From assembly GCA_947579605.1 (NCBI GenBank), contig OX388329.1, forward strand, positions 22,090,299 through 22,154,298: a stretch of 64,000 bases of DNA. Direction: 5' to 3'. This DNA is from Athripsodes cinereus (Eukaryota > Arthropoda > Insecta > Trichoptera > Leptoceridae). Position numbers and translations under genes: made by a program. The stretch's first letter is position 1. Each line of letters starts with the position of its first letter. Of the stretch, positions 51,331 through 64,000 are shown one piece after another. The notes below the pieces were generated by a model. The model saw only the letters and a program-made list of their open reading frames with translations, was not told where the DNA came from and did not search any database.

Positions 51331-54300
51331 ATTACGAGTACCAGGTTTTTATATGACACTCGCAAACTAACAGATAAGATTGAGAGACCTATATATTCTT
51401 CACAACAAGTAGATACATTATTTACAAAAAAATCCATAATGAAAACCGCGGTGTTATGTTCCAAACTAATGTAACATAATTTCAAATAATAATTACACAT
51501 GCATGTCATCACGGACTGTTTCTTGTACGGTAGGAAAAAGAATTGCATGCCAAAAAATCTTTTCAAAGTAATATGTTGTACTTCCTTGTATATGTAGTAT
51601 TATTACTTATTTATGAATTAGAATTATTTGAAGATTTTTCATTCACATTCTTCATAGCCACTACTAGTATTTAAATATGTGTTTGTAAGTGTGTCTCTGT
51701 TGTCCCCAATGAATATAAATAAATCAAATATTTTGTACAAATGGGTAATTAGTCTTATGTCACTAATTAGTATTATACATATTTATTATTATTCTTCTTC
51801 TTCACGTTAGTGACAAGAGTGGAGATGGGATACAAATATTTCGAATGTGAAGACAATCGAGCAAGTCTGCTTTATACTTTATTTATCCATCTACAGTGTT
51901 TTACCAATGATAATAAATCTATAAATCAGGGTTATGTTTAATCAAGCTGTGATCTCATATAATCATAATGTGATTGCTGTTTTACTTGAATTCATTAAAG
52001 ATGTTTTACAATTATTTTTTTAACAGATTGATTGGAGAATTAGTATAAATACCTACTTTTGTTAAGTTTGTAAGTTGCACGATTGCAAATGAAAATCTAA
52101 ATAATACATATTGCCAATTTAAAAAAACTTTTAATCAATTGTAAGAATTTCAGTTACAAATAATTGAACTCTTATATGAAATATGGTTGAGTTATAAACC
52201 TAATTTAAAAATTAATTGACATTTCTCGATCGCAGTTTAAAAAGTTTTATGTTTTTCTTTTTCGATTAAAAACCACGAATGACAAATATAGAGTCGAAGG
52301 AAAAACAAATTCGATTATTCGCAATGTGTACACATCACTATTCGATAAGTCTAGGTGATCGATTCTCGTTTGAATAATTACAGTCTTATAGCTAGGAAGT
52401 TTGCCGTAAATATAAAATGTGACAGTTCTAGTCTAGTGAGAATACAATTATCTAACTTACTATTTATGCCTATATATGTAGATATCAGAATAAAACTTAT
52501 AATGATTGATGCAGAAACAGCAAGAATTGTTGCTCCACTTTTTAGAAGTAAAAATACTTCAGTCCATTTGTGGCAACCACAGGTATTTATTTCAATTTTT
52601 TTAATAAGGCGAGTTGCACAATTGTTTAGCAATTTCTTGGCATTGTATCTGACCAACTGTTTAAATGGCGGAAATCATCCAAACAAGGATGCATCGCCAA
52701 TATTCTAAAAAAAAAATCTGTCCAACTGTCATTTGACTTACTTGAGACGAAAACCGACTTTGTTGAGATGCAAAAATGCCTCCGCATAAAATTTATTTGA
52801 TTTTTTATAAATATATTTATCGATAAAAAAAAGACTTTTATGATGATATAAATAATTATTAATAGGTACAGGAAAAAAATCTTTTTTTTAAACCTAATTC
52901 TATATATTATAGGTAGTAATAGAAATATGCTCTCTTCTCAGTTACAATGTTCTAAGATCGATATGTTTTTGCGTCTAAAGCCATCATTTATGAAGAATTA
53001 ATATTTTCAGAATATACACATTTTTTATAATTAACAATATGTGTTGGTACAATATAGATAATTAAAAATATATATCTACATATTACCTATGTAGATATAT
53101 ATTTTTTCAATACTGGTCCTATGTAGTTATAAAATAATAATAACATATGTAATGCAGTAGGTATATATTATTATGAAGGTGATTGTAATGCTATATTCCG
53201 TTAGATTGATCACCGTCGCTCCTGTCATTTGTGACGGGCATGTAATTATCATTCAAGTCTATAAGACAGGGAACGTGGCTGGAAATAGCTTCCAAATAGC
53301 TGACAAATGGCTTCGGACGTCTAAAAATGTTTGTTGGTAGCTATATTCTTTCGTAATGTGCGTATAATACATAATTATTATGGTACAAGATATTATGTAG
53401 TAGATAGCTTATTAATTAGTATTTCAGTACTACAATATACATGTTTGTTACTATGTCAGCTATTTTTTAAACAAATTGATACGTGCTCAATCGTGAAATT
53501 AATGTCGAATATGGCCTCTCATTAATAGTGTTTCGTGATAGTAAAATTATGTATTTTTACATAATTATTGGTAGATACATTGTAAAATAAAAGTGTAATA
53601 TAATTATTAGATTATTAGTTTGGTCATATTTAAGTTGTCAAATTAGAATGGAAATAGACATATTACGAATCTCCGTGTTTTTTCAAATATCTAAGTACCT
53701 GTTTTATTTTTTATCTCATTACGTTGATTTAATATCAAAAACGGATTACTTATTAATTATTATTGAATTCTTCAGAATAAAAAGGTTTTCCACTCTCTTC
53801 CAGTATGCTTAGTATTCGAAGGTATCACATTTTTTTATGCAAGTTTTCTAATGATCTGTAAAAGACAGGACGTAGGTATTTGTAAAACATCACAAATAAG
53901 ACATTTAACACATTCCACGATAATATTTTAAATGTGAAATTATTAATTTACTAGGTATTTAATCATACAAATATATACTTATAGATTTATTCTAACTAAC
54001 GCTGGGCATACAAAATAACATAGATACTAGCACAAATGACGTAAAATAAAACTGATAATATAATTATATTATATTTGTGTATGTATGATCGTTATACCTA
54101 GTAGGTATGTACCATTTATGATTCATGGGAATACATCAAAATGTTGTCACAATTTTGTATACAACTATCTAGAGATGTTTTAATATGAATTATCACATAG
54201 GTGTTAGGTATATAGGTATTTTTAAGTCATATATTTTTTCGCAAATCTAATAAGTGTAATATTGACTTTAACTTGCGAGAATGTGTTCTTATTTTTTGGC

Positions 54301-54535
54301 AGTCTAAAACAGCTCCTCAACGCTCTGTATTCCTGTGTATATTATGCAGCCAGGGGATTCGTCTTCTGCCAATATCTCTTCGACCCTTGATCTTGATGAT
54401 CAGATGCAGTAAAACTTGTATTTTTAACCTATTACAATCGGCCTAAAGAAGTCACTATCCAAGTTTTGACATTTGATATAAGTTCCCTAATTGCTATGGC
54501 ACTTTGGAGAATCCGTGCATTGCTGTCAATGCCAT
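51331..54535. other. AT-rich stretch, no supported gene
   Basis: Two overlapping frames on opposite strands near 52355-52708 are the longest here. Neither has a recognised domain. A decayed element D 5' part may lie at 53780-53875. A (TTA)n/(TTC)n run lies at about 51784-51802. Confidence 0.45.
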
Positions 54536-54539
54536 TGTC

Positions 54540-54665
54540 AACATGAACGAGTTGTTGGAGGACATGCGCTATAGGTCATGCGTAGAACTGAAAAGAGTGG
54601 CAAGAGACAGAGAAGAGAGGAAAAAGAGGGTTGTAGCAAACCAATTTAATGGATTGTGTCTCAAA
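54540..54665 (+). pseudogene. LINE-C fragment 3, C-terminal end
   Basis: The frame reads E-D-M-R-Y-R-S-C-V-E-L-K-R-V-A-R-D-R-E-E-R-K-K-R-V-V-A-N-Q-F-N-G-L. It parallels R-D-M-N-C-G-S-Y-V-G-L-K-R-L-A-E-N-R-D-E-W-R-R-K, then V-A-D-Q-S-S-G-L in the 58424-59386 copy. Only the last ~40 codons remain. Confidence 0.6.
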
Positions 54666-55104
54666 ACAAAAAGATTCTTTTATCTAAGCAATGTCAAATT
54701 ATTAAAATAAAAATAAAATGTTAGTTTCTAAGATAGGTAAATTGTGAGTTCAGAAGCTAGTAATATATGTAATGTGTTACAGATGGTATAAAACAATGTA
54801 TACAAGGTATGTAGTTCATACGTTATGTACAGTTGTTTTTATGCATTGTTATTTGCAACTCATTTGATAACTATTTGGTTCATGACTCAGTAGTCAATTT
54901 TTATACTACAATATATTTTCTCTATCTACACAATCTACGTAAATGTATCTAAATAAAACAATTTACATAAATCTAAACATAAATAATAATTATACATTAA
55001 TATATCTACGAGTATACATATGTTTGCACCTAAACAGAAGACCGATATTTGCCTCATTGCAATTGTGAGTATTATTATTTAGTACACACTTAAGAGTCTT
55101 TTTA

Positions 55105-55946
55105 ACTAAGGTACAAATTAGATTTAGCTCTAGTGGTTTCAGGCAACAATTTTTAGTAGGCGCAGAGAAAATTATTCAAATAATTAATGAAATAGCTTTA
55201 TTAATAAATATAAGCCAAAACTTTGTATGCAAAAATATCCATGGGTATAAAAAAATAGTATGTTATCACATGTAAATAAAATTTAAGTTGTTATTATTCT
55301 ATCAATTGAATTTATTTATTTCCTAATTCAAAAACAGAGCGGGTACGATCTCACCTCCTGCTGCTAGGCACGCAGTGGGCCTTCTGAATTTTAAAATTTG
55401 TGAAACTCGCTATATTCTTGATTATTGCACATAATAACGTTATATATGTAGTATGCACGGCAAACAACATACCATATTATTATATAAATAAAACAAATGG
55501 TTGAATTATATACATATTCTATAATTTTTTTGATAATGAAATTTATTTTTGATGTGTATGCAGTTTGTCATAATAATTAAGAACATCCAAGGGCTGAAAA
55601 TAAATAAATCAAGGTGTATTATAAAATTCATGATATTTTAAGAACAATCCTTGTTTTAAAATTTTATTATTACTCTTGTATTATTAAGGATAATTTGTTT
55701 AAAATAGCACCACTCAACCTATCATCATTGCGACGGTAATCTTCAAAAATTATTTTCACTATATTCCTCGCAGCAAAATAAAACTAAAATGATAAAATCG
55801 CATTTATAAATGTTCAAAATATTATATTAATATAAAAAATAACATACATGTGATCCAAAATTTAAAATATTTTAAAAATAAAATGGTAGTAATTTTGCTA
55901 ATTCGTTTGCATGAAATCACAAAGAAGGGGTGTAGAGCCGTCTTTA
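55105..55946 (-). repeat. Repeat R copy 2
   Basis: This is the reverse-complement partner of 22882-23722, colinear over its full length (842 against 841 bp). It has ACTAAGGTACAAATTAG at the left end and GTGTAGAGCC at the right. Differences are scattered substitutions and short indels, so it is an old but well-kept pair. No open frame or terminal repeat was found. Confidence 0.8.
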
Positions 55947-56336
55947 GTGAGTTTTTACATAACCGTGTAGTTGGTGAAATAGACATAATTTTTATCTAAA
56001 ACTAGCTGACCCAACAAACTTCGTACCGCCTAACAATCAATGAATGATTAATATTATTTTTTTATCTCTTTACAAACTCCCGTAATTGTCCAAATGTGTC
56101 ATCGTATAGTGTAAAAAAATTAAATCATTTAAGTTGAACAATTATATTTAACTCAGATTTATTTATAAATTATCTGCTGTACGTATAATTATGTAGATAC
56201 TAATTTATTTTTTTAGGTATATACCTATTCATTTGAAATTTATAAAAATTCTTTCCACGATTTTTTAAATTGAAATTTCAGAACCACAGATGTTAAATTG
56301 TATGGATAACGACTCTAATGAATACAAAAAAAAAAT
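55947..56336. other. AT-rich; contains a dispersed-repeat-like word
   Basis: AACTAGCTGACCCAACAAAC followed by TTCGTACCGCCTAAC near 56000-56035 resembles a short motif I associate with dispersed insect repeats. The family is not identified. Confidence 0.3.
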
Positions 56337-56395
56337 TCGAACGCTAATGGAAGGAAAGCGTAACGCTAAAATGTGTTTTGACTCAGGCCTCTGGT
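56337..56395. mobile_element. Single right end of the AGGCCTGAGTCAA MITE
   Basis: GAACGCTAATGGAAGGAAAG, then CGTAACGCTAAAATGTGTTT and TGACTCAGGCCT match the right end of 49581-49781. CTG follows. The left end is lost. Confidence 0.7.
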
Positions 56396-58099
56396 CATTC
56401 GAGAATCAAATTGATAGGTAAATAATTTTATGTAGGTACATATCATGTAAACCAGATCCCAAAAGATTGACATATTGTGCTAAAGGCAGAAGAAATGCAA
56501 AAGGAACAAAATGAATTATTTAATTGAAGCAAAAGGCATGTTCAAAAAAGGATTAGGTGTTGCCCGAACCCCTCAAGAGAAGTAGTAGATATTAGGATCT
56601 TTGAAAATAAGTCATTTTCTCAATAAGCCTACGAAAAAGCCTGTATTATATATTTTTCAATAAAAATGTGTTAGTACCTTAATATTGAAGTATGTTAGCA
56701 TAATGCATGTATTATGAAATTAATAAGGGAGGGTTCAATTATTTTCTATCACTTCGCCTTCAAAAGGGCCCTCTGTGTAAATATTATTGTTGTGCCCATG
56801 ACTGCGTCGTTGTAGTCATAGTCACCCTTTGCCGCGATGTCGGGCGCGTTTTGTATTTTTATTCTATGGGCAATTGCTCATTTTTATACCAGTGGTGTTA
56901 CATTATAGATTATAAATATAATGCACTCCCTTTAATTCGATTTATGAAATAAAAAATGCTCGTTAGATTTCTTACCTAATTCTTTAAAACGGTTTTTACT
57001 ATGAATCCAAGGTGAGTTTACAAATTAAACATAGTATGTTGTATGTTTTAGAATCCACAGAAATTGATGAACGTCAGTCTTCTATTGTAATAAAATATTT
57101 ATAAAAAAGAGATTAATGAAAAAATGTTACTTACATATTTAATTTGATGGTTTTTTATTTTTATTATAGAATATAATTCTTCTTTTATATCCTAGCACCT
57201 TTTATAGTTAAAATCTGTATCTTATGAAATTAATCCATATATATGTACCTATACCTAATCCCATATTTCTTGAGGAAAATAAAGCAATAGGTATACTTGT
57301 TTCCTGAACGCATATTATTATTTTTAATATTTTGTTAATGCAATATTGTCTAATCGGTTTATAAATAGATAGGAATTCATTAGTAAAAGTTAAACAATCG
57401 TTAATTTATTTATTTGTTTATCTAATCTCATAGGTATAAACAGTCATTACAAAACTTTTCAATATAATTAATTTTATCAATAATTAAACCAGCAAAGTAA
57501 TAACAAACTCTTTATTTTTGTAATGAAACATACCTACATAGGTACAGTGATACAATAGGCGTGCTTATTGCCTGGAGACAATCTCTTTTAGCATACCAAA
57601 GTGTCCACTCTAGCCTATTTGCAAACTATTACAAACAAAAAACCTACATATATTGCTTGTTAAATATATTTTTTAAACATTTCAGCACGAATTATGCCAA
57701 TAAATTAACAGGGACATTAAGTAGATATAGGTTAAAAAATGGCGCTCCCACTGTATACAGAACTATTCAATACCCATTAGAAAAAAAGGTAGGTAGGTAC
57801 CTACTTATCTATCTACTATCATATAATAATCACAGTGAGTAGGCAATGTAGGCATATATATGTAGGTATATGTCACTGCCCGATAGTTGAATTAGTAAGT
57901 TAACTGAATGGCTTTGCAGTTGGTAAAATGCCGGAATTAAATTGAATGTCTTTCGTTAATTAACAATGACGCGTCAAACGTTCAACATTCTACCAAAACG
58001 AAGCTAGCCCGATTGTTATATTTGGTTTCTTTATTTGGCACTTGCTCTAGGAATTTTTTTATTTGCTTAGATAATTTAGTAAAATTATGTTTTTTTTTG
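56396..58099. other. AT-rich stretch, no gene seen
   Basis: The frames at 56707-56952 and 57561-57842 have AT-driven composition and no motif. Confidence 0.45.
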
Positions 58100-58260
58100 T
58101 TTTTTTTTTATTTATTTATTCCAAAATAGTACCTACATACAAACGAACATAAGGAACAACATTATGGAATATAATATTGCCCCACTAGACTAAAATCTGT
58201 TCTGGGGCTATACAAAAATACAATTATTTAAAAATATAACAAAACAATACATCTCTTGAA
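58100..58260 (-). mobile_element. LINE-G 3' UTR, copy 1
   Basis: The minus strand has GCCCCAGAACAGATTTTAGT, then CTAGTGGGGCAATATT, TTCCATAATGTTGTTCC and (AATAA)n. It matches 63150-63260. The segment is a 5'-truncated tail without coding sequence. Confidence 0.6.
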
Positions 58261-58409
58261 TACTATGAATCAAAACAATTAAAAATATATAAAAATAGCA
58301 GACATTTAATACGTGCGAGTTGGATTAACGTAAGAGTTGGTCAGTTATTGTATTATGTTCGTCAGATCACTCTCAGATTCCATTCTGCCCCTCCACAATA
58401 TTTTTTAAT

Positions 58410-59390
58410 TTATATATAATGAGTTACAATCCACTGGATTGGTCTGCAACGAGTTTGGTTTTTCTTCTCCATTCGTCTCTATTCTCAGCCAGTCTTTTTA
58501 GCCCTACGTATGAGCCACAGTTCATGTCTCTCTTCAGTTGGTCCATATATGCGTCTCTTGGTCGGCCTCTGCCATTTGTCCCCTCGGTCTTACCCTCTGC
58601 GATGGCGATGAGTAGTCCTGGATGCCTGATGTTGTGGCCAATCCAGTTAGCTCGTTCTTGGCTGATTCTCTTGAGGAGTTGCCTTTTTTCGCCTACCCTG
58701 GTTAATACTTCTTCATTTTCGACGTGCTCCGACCAATGGATCTTGAGCATGCGTCTGTAGCACCACATCTCAAAGGCCGCCAGCCGTCCGCTTTCACTCT
58801 TGCTGATGGTCCATGTCTCACAACCATAAAGCAGAATGCTCCATACAAAGGCTTTAGTAAGGTTCTTCCTTACGCTTAAGTCAATATTTGGGGATTCCAA
58901 TATCTTTGATTTTTTGTTAAAGGCAATCCTTGCCTGGTTTATTCTGCTTACAATTTCCGATTTGGAGCGTCCATCCTGGTTTATTCTGCTGCCCAGGTAC
59001 ACGAATTCACTTACTTGTTTGATGCTCACTCCATTTATGGCAATGTTCGCAGTCGCTTCCTCTTTTCCAACGACCATGCATTTTGTTTTTTCTTTATTTA
59101 TTTTCATGTTGTACTTTGACAACAGAATACTTTCCATTTTTCCTAAGGCTTCGTTCAGCTCCATCTCGGAGTCTGCGAGCAGTGCTATGTCGTCAGCATA
59201 TCTGATCATGTCGACCTTTTTCCCATTTATTTTGACTCCTGTCCAGTTCTTCATTTCTTCTCTCAGTTCATCAATGGCTCGCTGTATATAGCAGTTAAAG
59301 AGAGCTGGCGACATTGAGCATCCTTGTCTTACGCCTTGTTCGACCCTTGCTTCTGCGCAGCTCTCTCCGCTTTTAATTACGGCCATTTTA
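58410..59390 (-). pseudogene. LINE-C fragment 1, RT with YADD, 320 aa open
   Basis: The uninterrupted minus-strand frame (59386-58424) is the largest LINE-C piece. It has E-Q-G-V-R-Q-G-C-S-M-S-P-A-L-F (RT motif B, about residues 16-30) and M-I-R-Y-A-D-D-I-A-L-L (motif C, YADD at 63-66). The thumb has V-Y-L-G-S-R-I-N-Q-D-G and W-S-I-L-L-Y-G-C-E-T-W-T-I. The C-terminus has A-N-W-I-G-H-N-I-R-H-P, N-G-R-G-R-P-R and L-K-R-L-A-E-N-R-D-E-W-R-R. The endonuclease and the first half of the RT are absent: it is 5'-truncated a few codons before motif B. The methionine at residue 1 is an internal codon and not a genuine start. Although open, it cannot act alone. The style suits RTE-like/type-1 non-LTR elements. 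Confidence 0.85.
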
Positions 59391-60274
59391 ATTTTTAATT
59401 TAAAAACACAATATTGATAAACGTTGCGTTAAACAATGAGGCTAACTATTCAATTTAATGCCGGCATTTAACCAAACGCCTATCCATACAGTTAACTGGC
59501 TAACTCAACTATCTGGCGGCGACATAATAAGTATATTATAATGTATTGTGCCTATAAAGCCTTATATACATAAGAGTGTGGGTAGAATAGGTGAGTTAGT
59601 TATATTTTATTCACCACTTAGCCACACCCAATCTATTTAGTTTGTAGGTATATATCTACCTATATTGTATTAAAAGGTATGTGTTGTACACAAAGGTTGT
59701 TTGAACTGGGTTTAACTTTATAATATCTATACATATGTAGGTACCCACATAGATAATTTTAAATGTACTATCACTCTATTATGTAGCGAGAAATTTGTTG
59801 GGAGGTTCTTTCAACTGTATAACATTAGGGCGAGGTTATATAGAATGGATTCCAAGTGTACCTACATACTTATTGATAGGTATGTATATTTGATAGGAAA
59901 ATACAAAGCACTTAGTCAATAAAGTTATTGAATTTATAAATAATTTTGTTAGCAGTAAAAAATGCATAACACGTGCTAATTATATTGGAAAATGAACGAT
60001 ATCAACGCAATAGTATAATGGTATAGAAAGAGGTGATTTTATTTGCGAAGATTGCGCTCTACGAGTAATATTATGAGATGAGAAGAGCGTTATTTGGCGA
60101 GAGAAGAAAATGAATTCATATTGTTTTGTTAACACTGTTGATAAAGTTTGAGTTAATGATTTATCCTATTATGGAAACACTCAGCTGGAGTTTCGAACTA
60201 TTTCTTTATAAATTATAACCTTGCAGCAAATCCTGCAACTATTGTGATAAAAAATAATATATATTTAGGAAGTG

Positions 60275-60430
60275 TTGCATTATTCATCGCTGAACTAATG
60301 ATGTTATTAAATTCCTTATTTGTGATCCTTTTCGAACACAAGTCTTTTGCAGAATACTTGAAAACTTACAGCTGGAATTGGGTCTTACAGATAAGATTGG
60401 GAGACATATTCTTGACGAAAGACCGAGGAC
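60275..60430 (-). mobile_element. Element D, decayed 5' two-thirds
   Basis: The minus strand reads AAGAATATGTCTCCCAATCT, AAGTTTTCAAGTATTCTGCA and TTAGTTCAGCGATGAATAAT. It matches the order in the copy at 16183-16408. The 3' end is missing. Confidence 0.45.
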
Positions 60431-61374
60431 TTGACGAAACGTTAGCTGTGATTTACGATTTCATCTAGCGAATTTCATGATTAAGACGTTATGATGTAGG
60501 TATATTGAAAGGAAATTGCTACTCATTGTATGATAAATAATATTATTATTATAATTTGCATGTAAATTGAACAAAACGAATCAGTTCAATTCATTCTGAT
60601 ATTGTATGACGTTTAAACTTGTTTGTACACTTTGTAGAACGTTTGTTTACGTTAACGGCCATTTAACGTGACGGCCCGTCGATACATCAGACAAGATGTA
60701 CTCCAGCGGTTCATAAACAACGAGTGTTAGTGATATAACACACAGTGCGAGAAATACCTAACCTAAAACCTATGTACTTCTCTATACCTACACATACCTA
60801 ACATTCACCATATACTTACATCAAGCATTCGGAAGAAAGAATCGACATCACAGTGAGAAGTACATGAGTGGTAGGTCATTGTAAACGTATTTATTAAAGA
60901 AATATGAATCTGATGTGCTATGTCTGATGCGAATCTTACCTAGAATCTTAATAATGTTAAGTTATTATTTATTCGTGCAAATAACTGCGGTTTTCACATA
61001 GTCGATTAACTAACTGGTGATCTTTAAATTCATTAAAGCAGTGTCTATATACGTAGTTGAAAATTAATAATATTAATAAACTTTATTGCACAATACATAT
61101 TTACAAAGTTATAAAATAATGTGATACAAATAAATGACATGGCACAATGAGCGAGTTTTTCGTAGAAGCGATATCTTCCAACTAATCCATTTTTTTACTT
61201 TAAAATATCACAACCACCCACTTTTGCATGATATTTGTGAGGTAGGTACTCTTGAGACTGGATAATCTTTTTTTAAGAGTACAACATTTTCTAAGCTAAT
61301 ACAACGACTAAGATCTTCGTCTTATTAGAATTGAGAGACTATATCTAAGCCTTTAGGAACTGGGAAAGCATTAA

Positions 61375-61475
61375 GGATTTCCCACCATTTTCTCCTGGAT
61401 GTTTTAAGAGCTGAGCTCCTACATCATCCAGACTCAACAAAAAAAATCAAATGGAGGGCTCAGGATACTAACCTG
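61375..61475 (+). repeat. Repeat S copy 2
   Basis: TTTCCCACCATTTTCTCCTG, GAGCTGAGCTCCTACATCAT, CCAGACTCAACAA and TGGAGGGCTCAG correspond to 38579-38680. It is noncoding. Confidence 0.5.
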
Positions 61476-62937
61476 GCGTAGGGGATACCGTAATCATCTG
61501 GGAAAGCAGGTGGCTTATGTTGCTCGATCGTAATGTGTGGAGAGTTTTATAGACAAGAGACCTAAGCTCAACAGTGAAAAGATGAAGGATAGCAGTAAGT
61601 ATCTATAAACAACAAGTGAACGCAAATTTATGTTAATATAATATATGCTCAAACTTCTCTGGATGTACTTATGTATAGAGATAGATAGACAAGTAATATA
61701 CCTAGTACCTATGTGTAGTGGTAGGTAAGTAAGTAGGTGCATACCTAATATTTAAATTTGACAAAGTTCGGCTTTTAACCCCAACTAAAACTTTGTATTA
61801 AATTATTCCATCAGTTTTTGTTTACTTTAGGATTTTCCAGTAGGTATATATTGTGTTTGACAAACAACGATGAAATTTCGGCTAAAATTGATCCGTAACT
61901 TTACGTGTATACTAAAGTAGATAATAATATATTTTATAAACTGAGTACAGAGTAAGAGTTTACGCTTCCACAGATACGTTCAGAATCTATAATGAGGAGA
62001 ATGAATAGGTAGGTGCCTATAATATTATATTATTGTTATACATATATCTACACAGCTGTTTGTTATTTCATATAAAATAATTTTAACATTTTCATGTAAA
62101 ATCATAATACCGTGAATTTGTATTAGAACTTTAACAAGGCATCGTACTTAGGTGAAGTTATAACAAATACTGTTATAAATTTTAACTACCAAAGATGCTA
62201 CTTAAATAATAAAATGCGCGTTATCATCGGAAGATGAATGGTTCGCAGACTCGACACATAATTATTATGCTATCGAGTCTAAAAGGTATTTGAAATCTTT
62301 CAAATTGGTAAACTAACCAACTTTAAGGGCGAAAGATCGCGATCTAGCAGATCAAATTAAATTATCTTGGTCACATTGCATTGCATCTACTTATAACATT
62401 ACAGTAGCTTTATAGCACGTATCTAGTTAAACATTTTCAATATATGTCACAGGATGACTTTATCAAACACGCCAATTTGCCAAAAATAATATAACGACAT
62501 ACTACCTATTATGACTTTCGGTATAACACATTTCATAAACACCATCTAATAAAATCTAGTGATTGATAATCTCTCATACCCAATACATATTTATTTGAAA
62601 TAACTGTTTTGCAATTCGTTTAATTTTGTACATAATATACGAGCGGTTAGGGATTGAATATAGGCAAATCTAATAACGTTTTTTGAACTAAGTATACAGA
62701 AATATTCTTCGTGTTTAGTTCTGTAAAACTGCAATTACCAATAAATAAAATTCTACGAAAATTGTATGAAAAACAGCGTAGATTAATGTTAGTACATATA
62801 TCAGTAAAAATCTTTTTAGTTTTTGTGTTTCACTGACAATTTACTAAAAATTGATATACCTACCTATCCAGTTTCCATACTATTCTGTCCAATGGTTAGA
62901 ATATCTTACAACAATATTCGTCTATACCTGTGGTTGG

Positions 62938-63089
62938 CATCTTCAGGGGTCTGAAATGCGTGCTTTGCTATCTTTTACTGTCGTTCGTAGTGAGATGATA
63001 TGATCGGGGGTGCGGTCCTCTTCGTAATTGGTGACTCTGCTCAGACAGCTCAGGAGATATTCTGTCCATTGGATCACGGCTTGGTAAAG
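62938..63089 (-). other. Unidentified coding-like frame, 49 codons to a stop
   Basis: The minus strand reads LYQAVIQWTEYLLSCLSRVT, then N-Y-E-E-D-R-T-P-D-H-I-I-S-L, V-K-D-S-K-A-R-I and a TGA. The composition is protein-like, GC is higher than around it, and there is no start codon. It may be the tail of a mobile-element protein or a stray exon. I do not recognise it. Confidence 0.3.
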
Positions 63090-63149
63090 ATAGTAGAAAT
63101 AACGTCAGTTGTAAAAGCCCAAGATCTTACATAATATAATATCCATATT

Positions 63150-63300
63150 TGATTTATTTATTTATTGCGAAACAGTAAATACAAACAAACAAAAAGATCA
63201 ACATTATGGAAAATATTGCCCCACTAGACTAAGGTTTGTTCTGGGGCAATACCAAAAAAAAATACAACTTTTTCATGTGCACTTAAATACAATAAATCAA
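63150..63300 (-). mobile_element. LINE-G 3' UTR, copy 2
   Basis: The minus strand has TTGCCCCAGAACAAACCTTA, then CTAGTGGGGCAATATTTTCC, ATAATGTTGATC and an (AATA)n tail. It matches 58100-58260. There is no ORF. Confidence 0.6.
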
Positions 63301-64000
63301 AACAAAACAAACAAAGGCAATTGCCGTATATTGTATTTAAATAAATAAATTTAAAAAAAATAATTAAAATAGTACATCATTATATGCGTCAAAAATAATA
63401 ATATGTCATCATTATGTGCGTCAAGTCATATAGTTAATTCAAAATAATCAAAATGAAGCTCATTTTAGCTGACTATTTGAACATTTCAAAGGGTTTTGTC
63501 TATCTATCACAAAAAATCTCGTGAATGCTCGTTTATTCACAACCTCTCAGAAAAAAAAAAAACAATTATTCAAGTTAACACCTCGACACTATAATTTTGA
63601 AAGCAAAAACTTAAAATAACATTAAAAACCGATATTATTATTCAATTACTTAGAAATGATTGTCCATAGTACATAATATAATTATAGTGCTCATTGGTAG
63701 GTACAATAATTTTATAATAATATTCTCACTTTACTATTCATTCCAGTGATGAAATAATAACATCAAGAAATGTTGAATTATTCACCTGGCATTACTTGGA
63801 AAATAATAAAATACAAAATTGTAGGTTTCACGCCAAGAATCTCGAATAATATCTCATTTTCTGATACAAATAAGACACTTCGAAGACGAAACTTAATCTA
63901 CATAGTTCATCGGTCTTTCTACTTGCTGGAGATGTCGTGATAGTGTAGAAAGATAGAACTGACTGTAGAATTTTCCTTATAACAGAAAAAAATCTCATGT
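63301..64000. other. AT-rich end of window; possible element D 3' remnant
   Basis: CTACTTGCTGGAGATGTCGT followed by GATAGTGTAGAAAGATAG near 63917-63955 resembles the element D end. Otherwise there is no structure. Confidence 0.35.

Larger units (their letters stand above)
59391..63149. other. AT-rich stretch, no supported gene
   Basis: It holds an element D relic (60275-60430), repeat S copy 2 (61375-61475), a retroelement-like minus-strand tail near 61060-61140 (GCAATAAAGTTTATTAATAT) and a short coding-like frame at 62938-63089. Nothing else is recognisable. Confidence 0.5.

Noticed and set aside
52355..52708. Overlapping opposite-strand frames of 117 and 92 aa, the minus one with a hydrophobic segment
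   Set aside because: There is no recognised domain, no splice context and no start logic. A single hydrophobic run is expected by chance in AT-rich DNA.
58836..59291. 151-aa plus-strand frame
   Set aside because: It is the antisense shadow of the LINE-C reverse transcriptase.

Overview
The window reads as AT-rich insect genomic DNA, most likely from a moth or butterfly. The evidence is the non-LTR retrotransposon families present, the many TAGGTA/TACCTA words, the pol III-type SINEs and the MITEs. The order is inferred, because no host gene is available to fix it. I found no convincing host protein-coding exon, rRNA, tRNA gene or CRISPR array in 64 kb. It is a gene desert, or a very long intron, built of nested and mostly decayed mobile elements.

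The main retroelements are as follows. LINE-A and LINE-B are related families, known here only from C-terminal reverse-transcriptase fragments, with tails of (ATAG/TATAG)n and (ATGT)n. There are about twelve LINE-A and four LINE-B pieces. Element D is a noncoding repeat of about 230 bp with a (TAG)n tail; its last ~40 bp resemble the LINE-A and LINE-B ends. SINE-A is a tRNA-derived SINE with A and B boxes, in seven copies. LINE-C, LINE-D, LINE-E, LINE-G, LINE-H and an RTE-type element are present only as 3' fragments. LINE-F (28541-34112, minus strand) is the only element with intact ORFs: a 217-aa coiled-coil/RNA-binding ORF1 and a 984-aa endonuclease-reverse transcriptase ORF2, separated by 1.58 kb of AT-rich DNA.

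DNA-transposon material is plentiful. At 5600-6560 a decayed inverted-repeat element holds a SINE and a TA-flanked MITE. At 9237-10209 a hAT-like element holds LINE-B and SINE-A. Palindromic MITEs lie at 6875-7384, 10972-11298 and 49581-49781. At 40384-46465 a 6.1-kb foldback-type element has an 8-bp target duplication and inverted arms made of ~186-bp tandem repeats. It has swallowed a PIF/Harbinger remnant (41717-44007, TSD CTG), three LINE-A fragments, a LINE-D fragment and a TTCGAA-rich MITE.

The features that recognised families do not explain are: a perfect 89-bp inverted repeat with a 10-nt loop at 47620-47807, sitting in a dead LINE-C copy; an ~841-bp repeat present twice in opposite orientation at 22882-23722 and 55105-55946; the shared 3' tail of LINE-A, LINE-B and element D; and the foldback element itself. 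The stretches between elements are AT-rich and show no codon structure. All identities and boundaries were read by eye.
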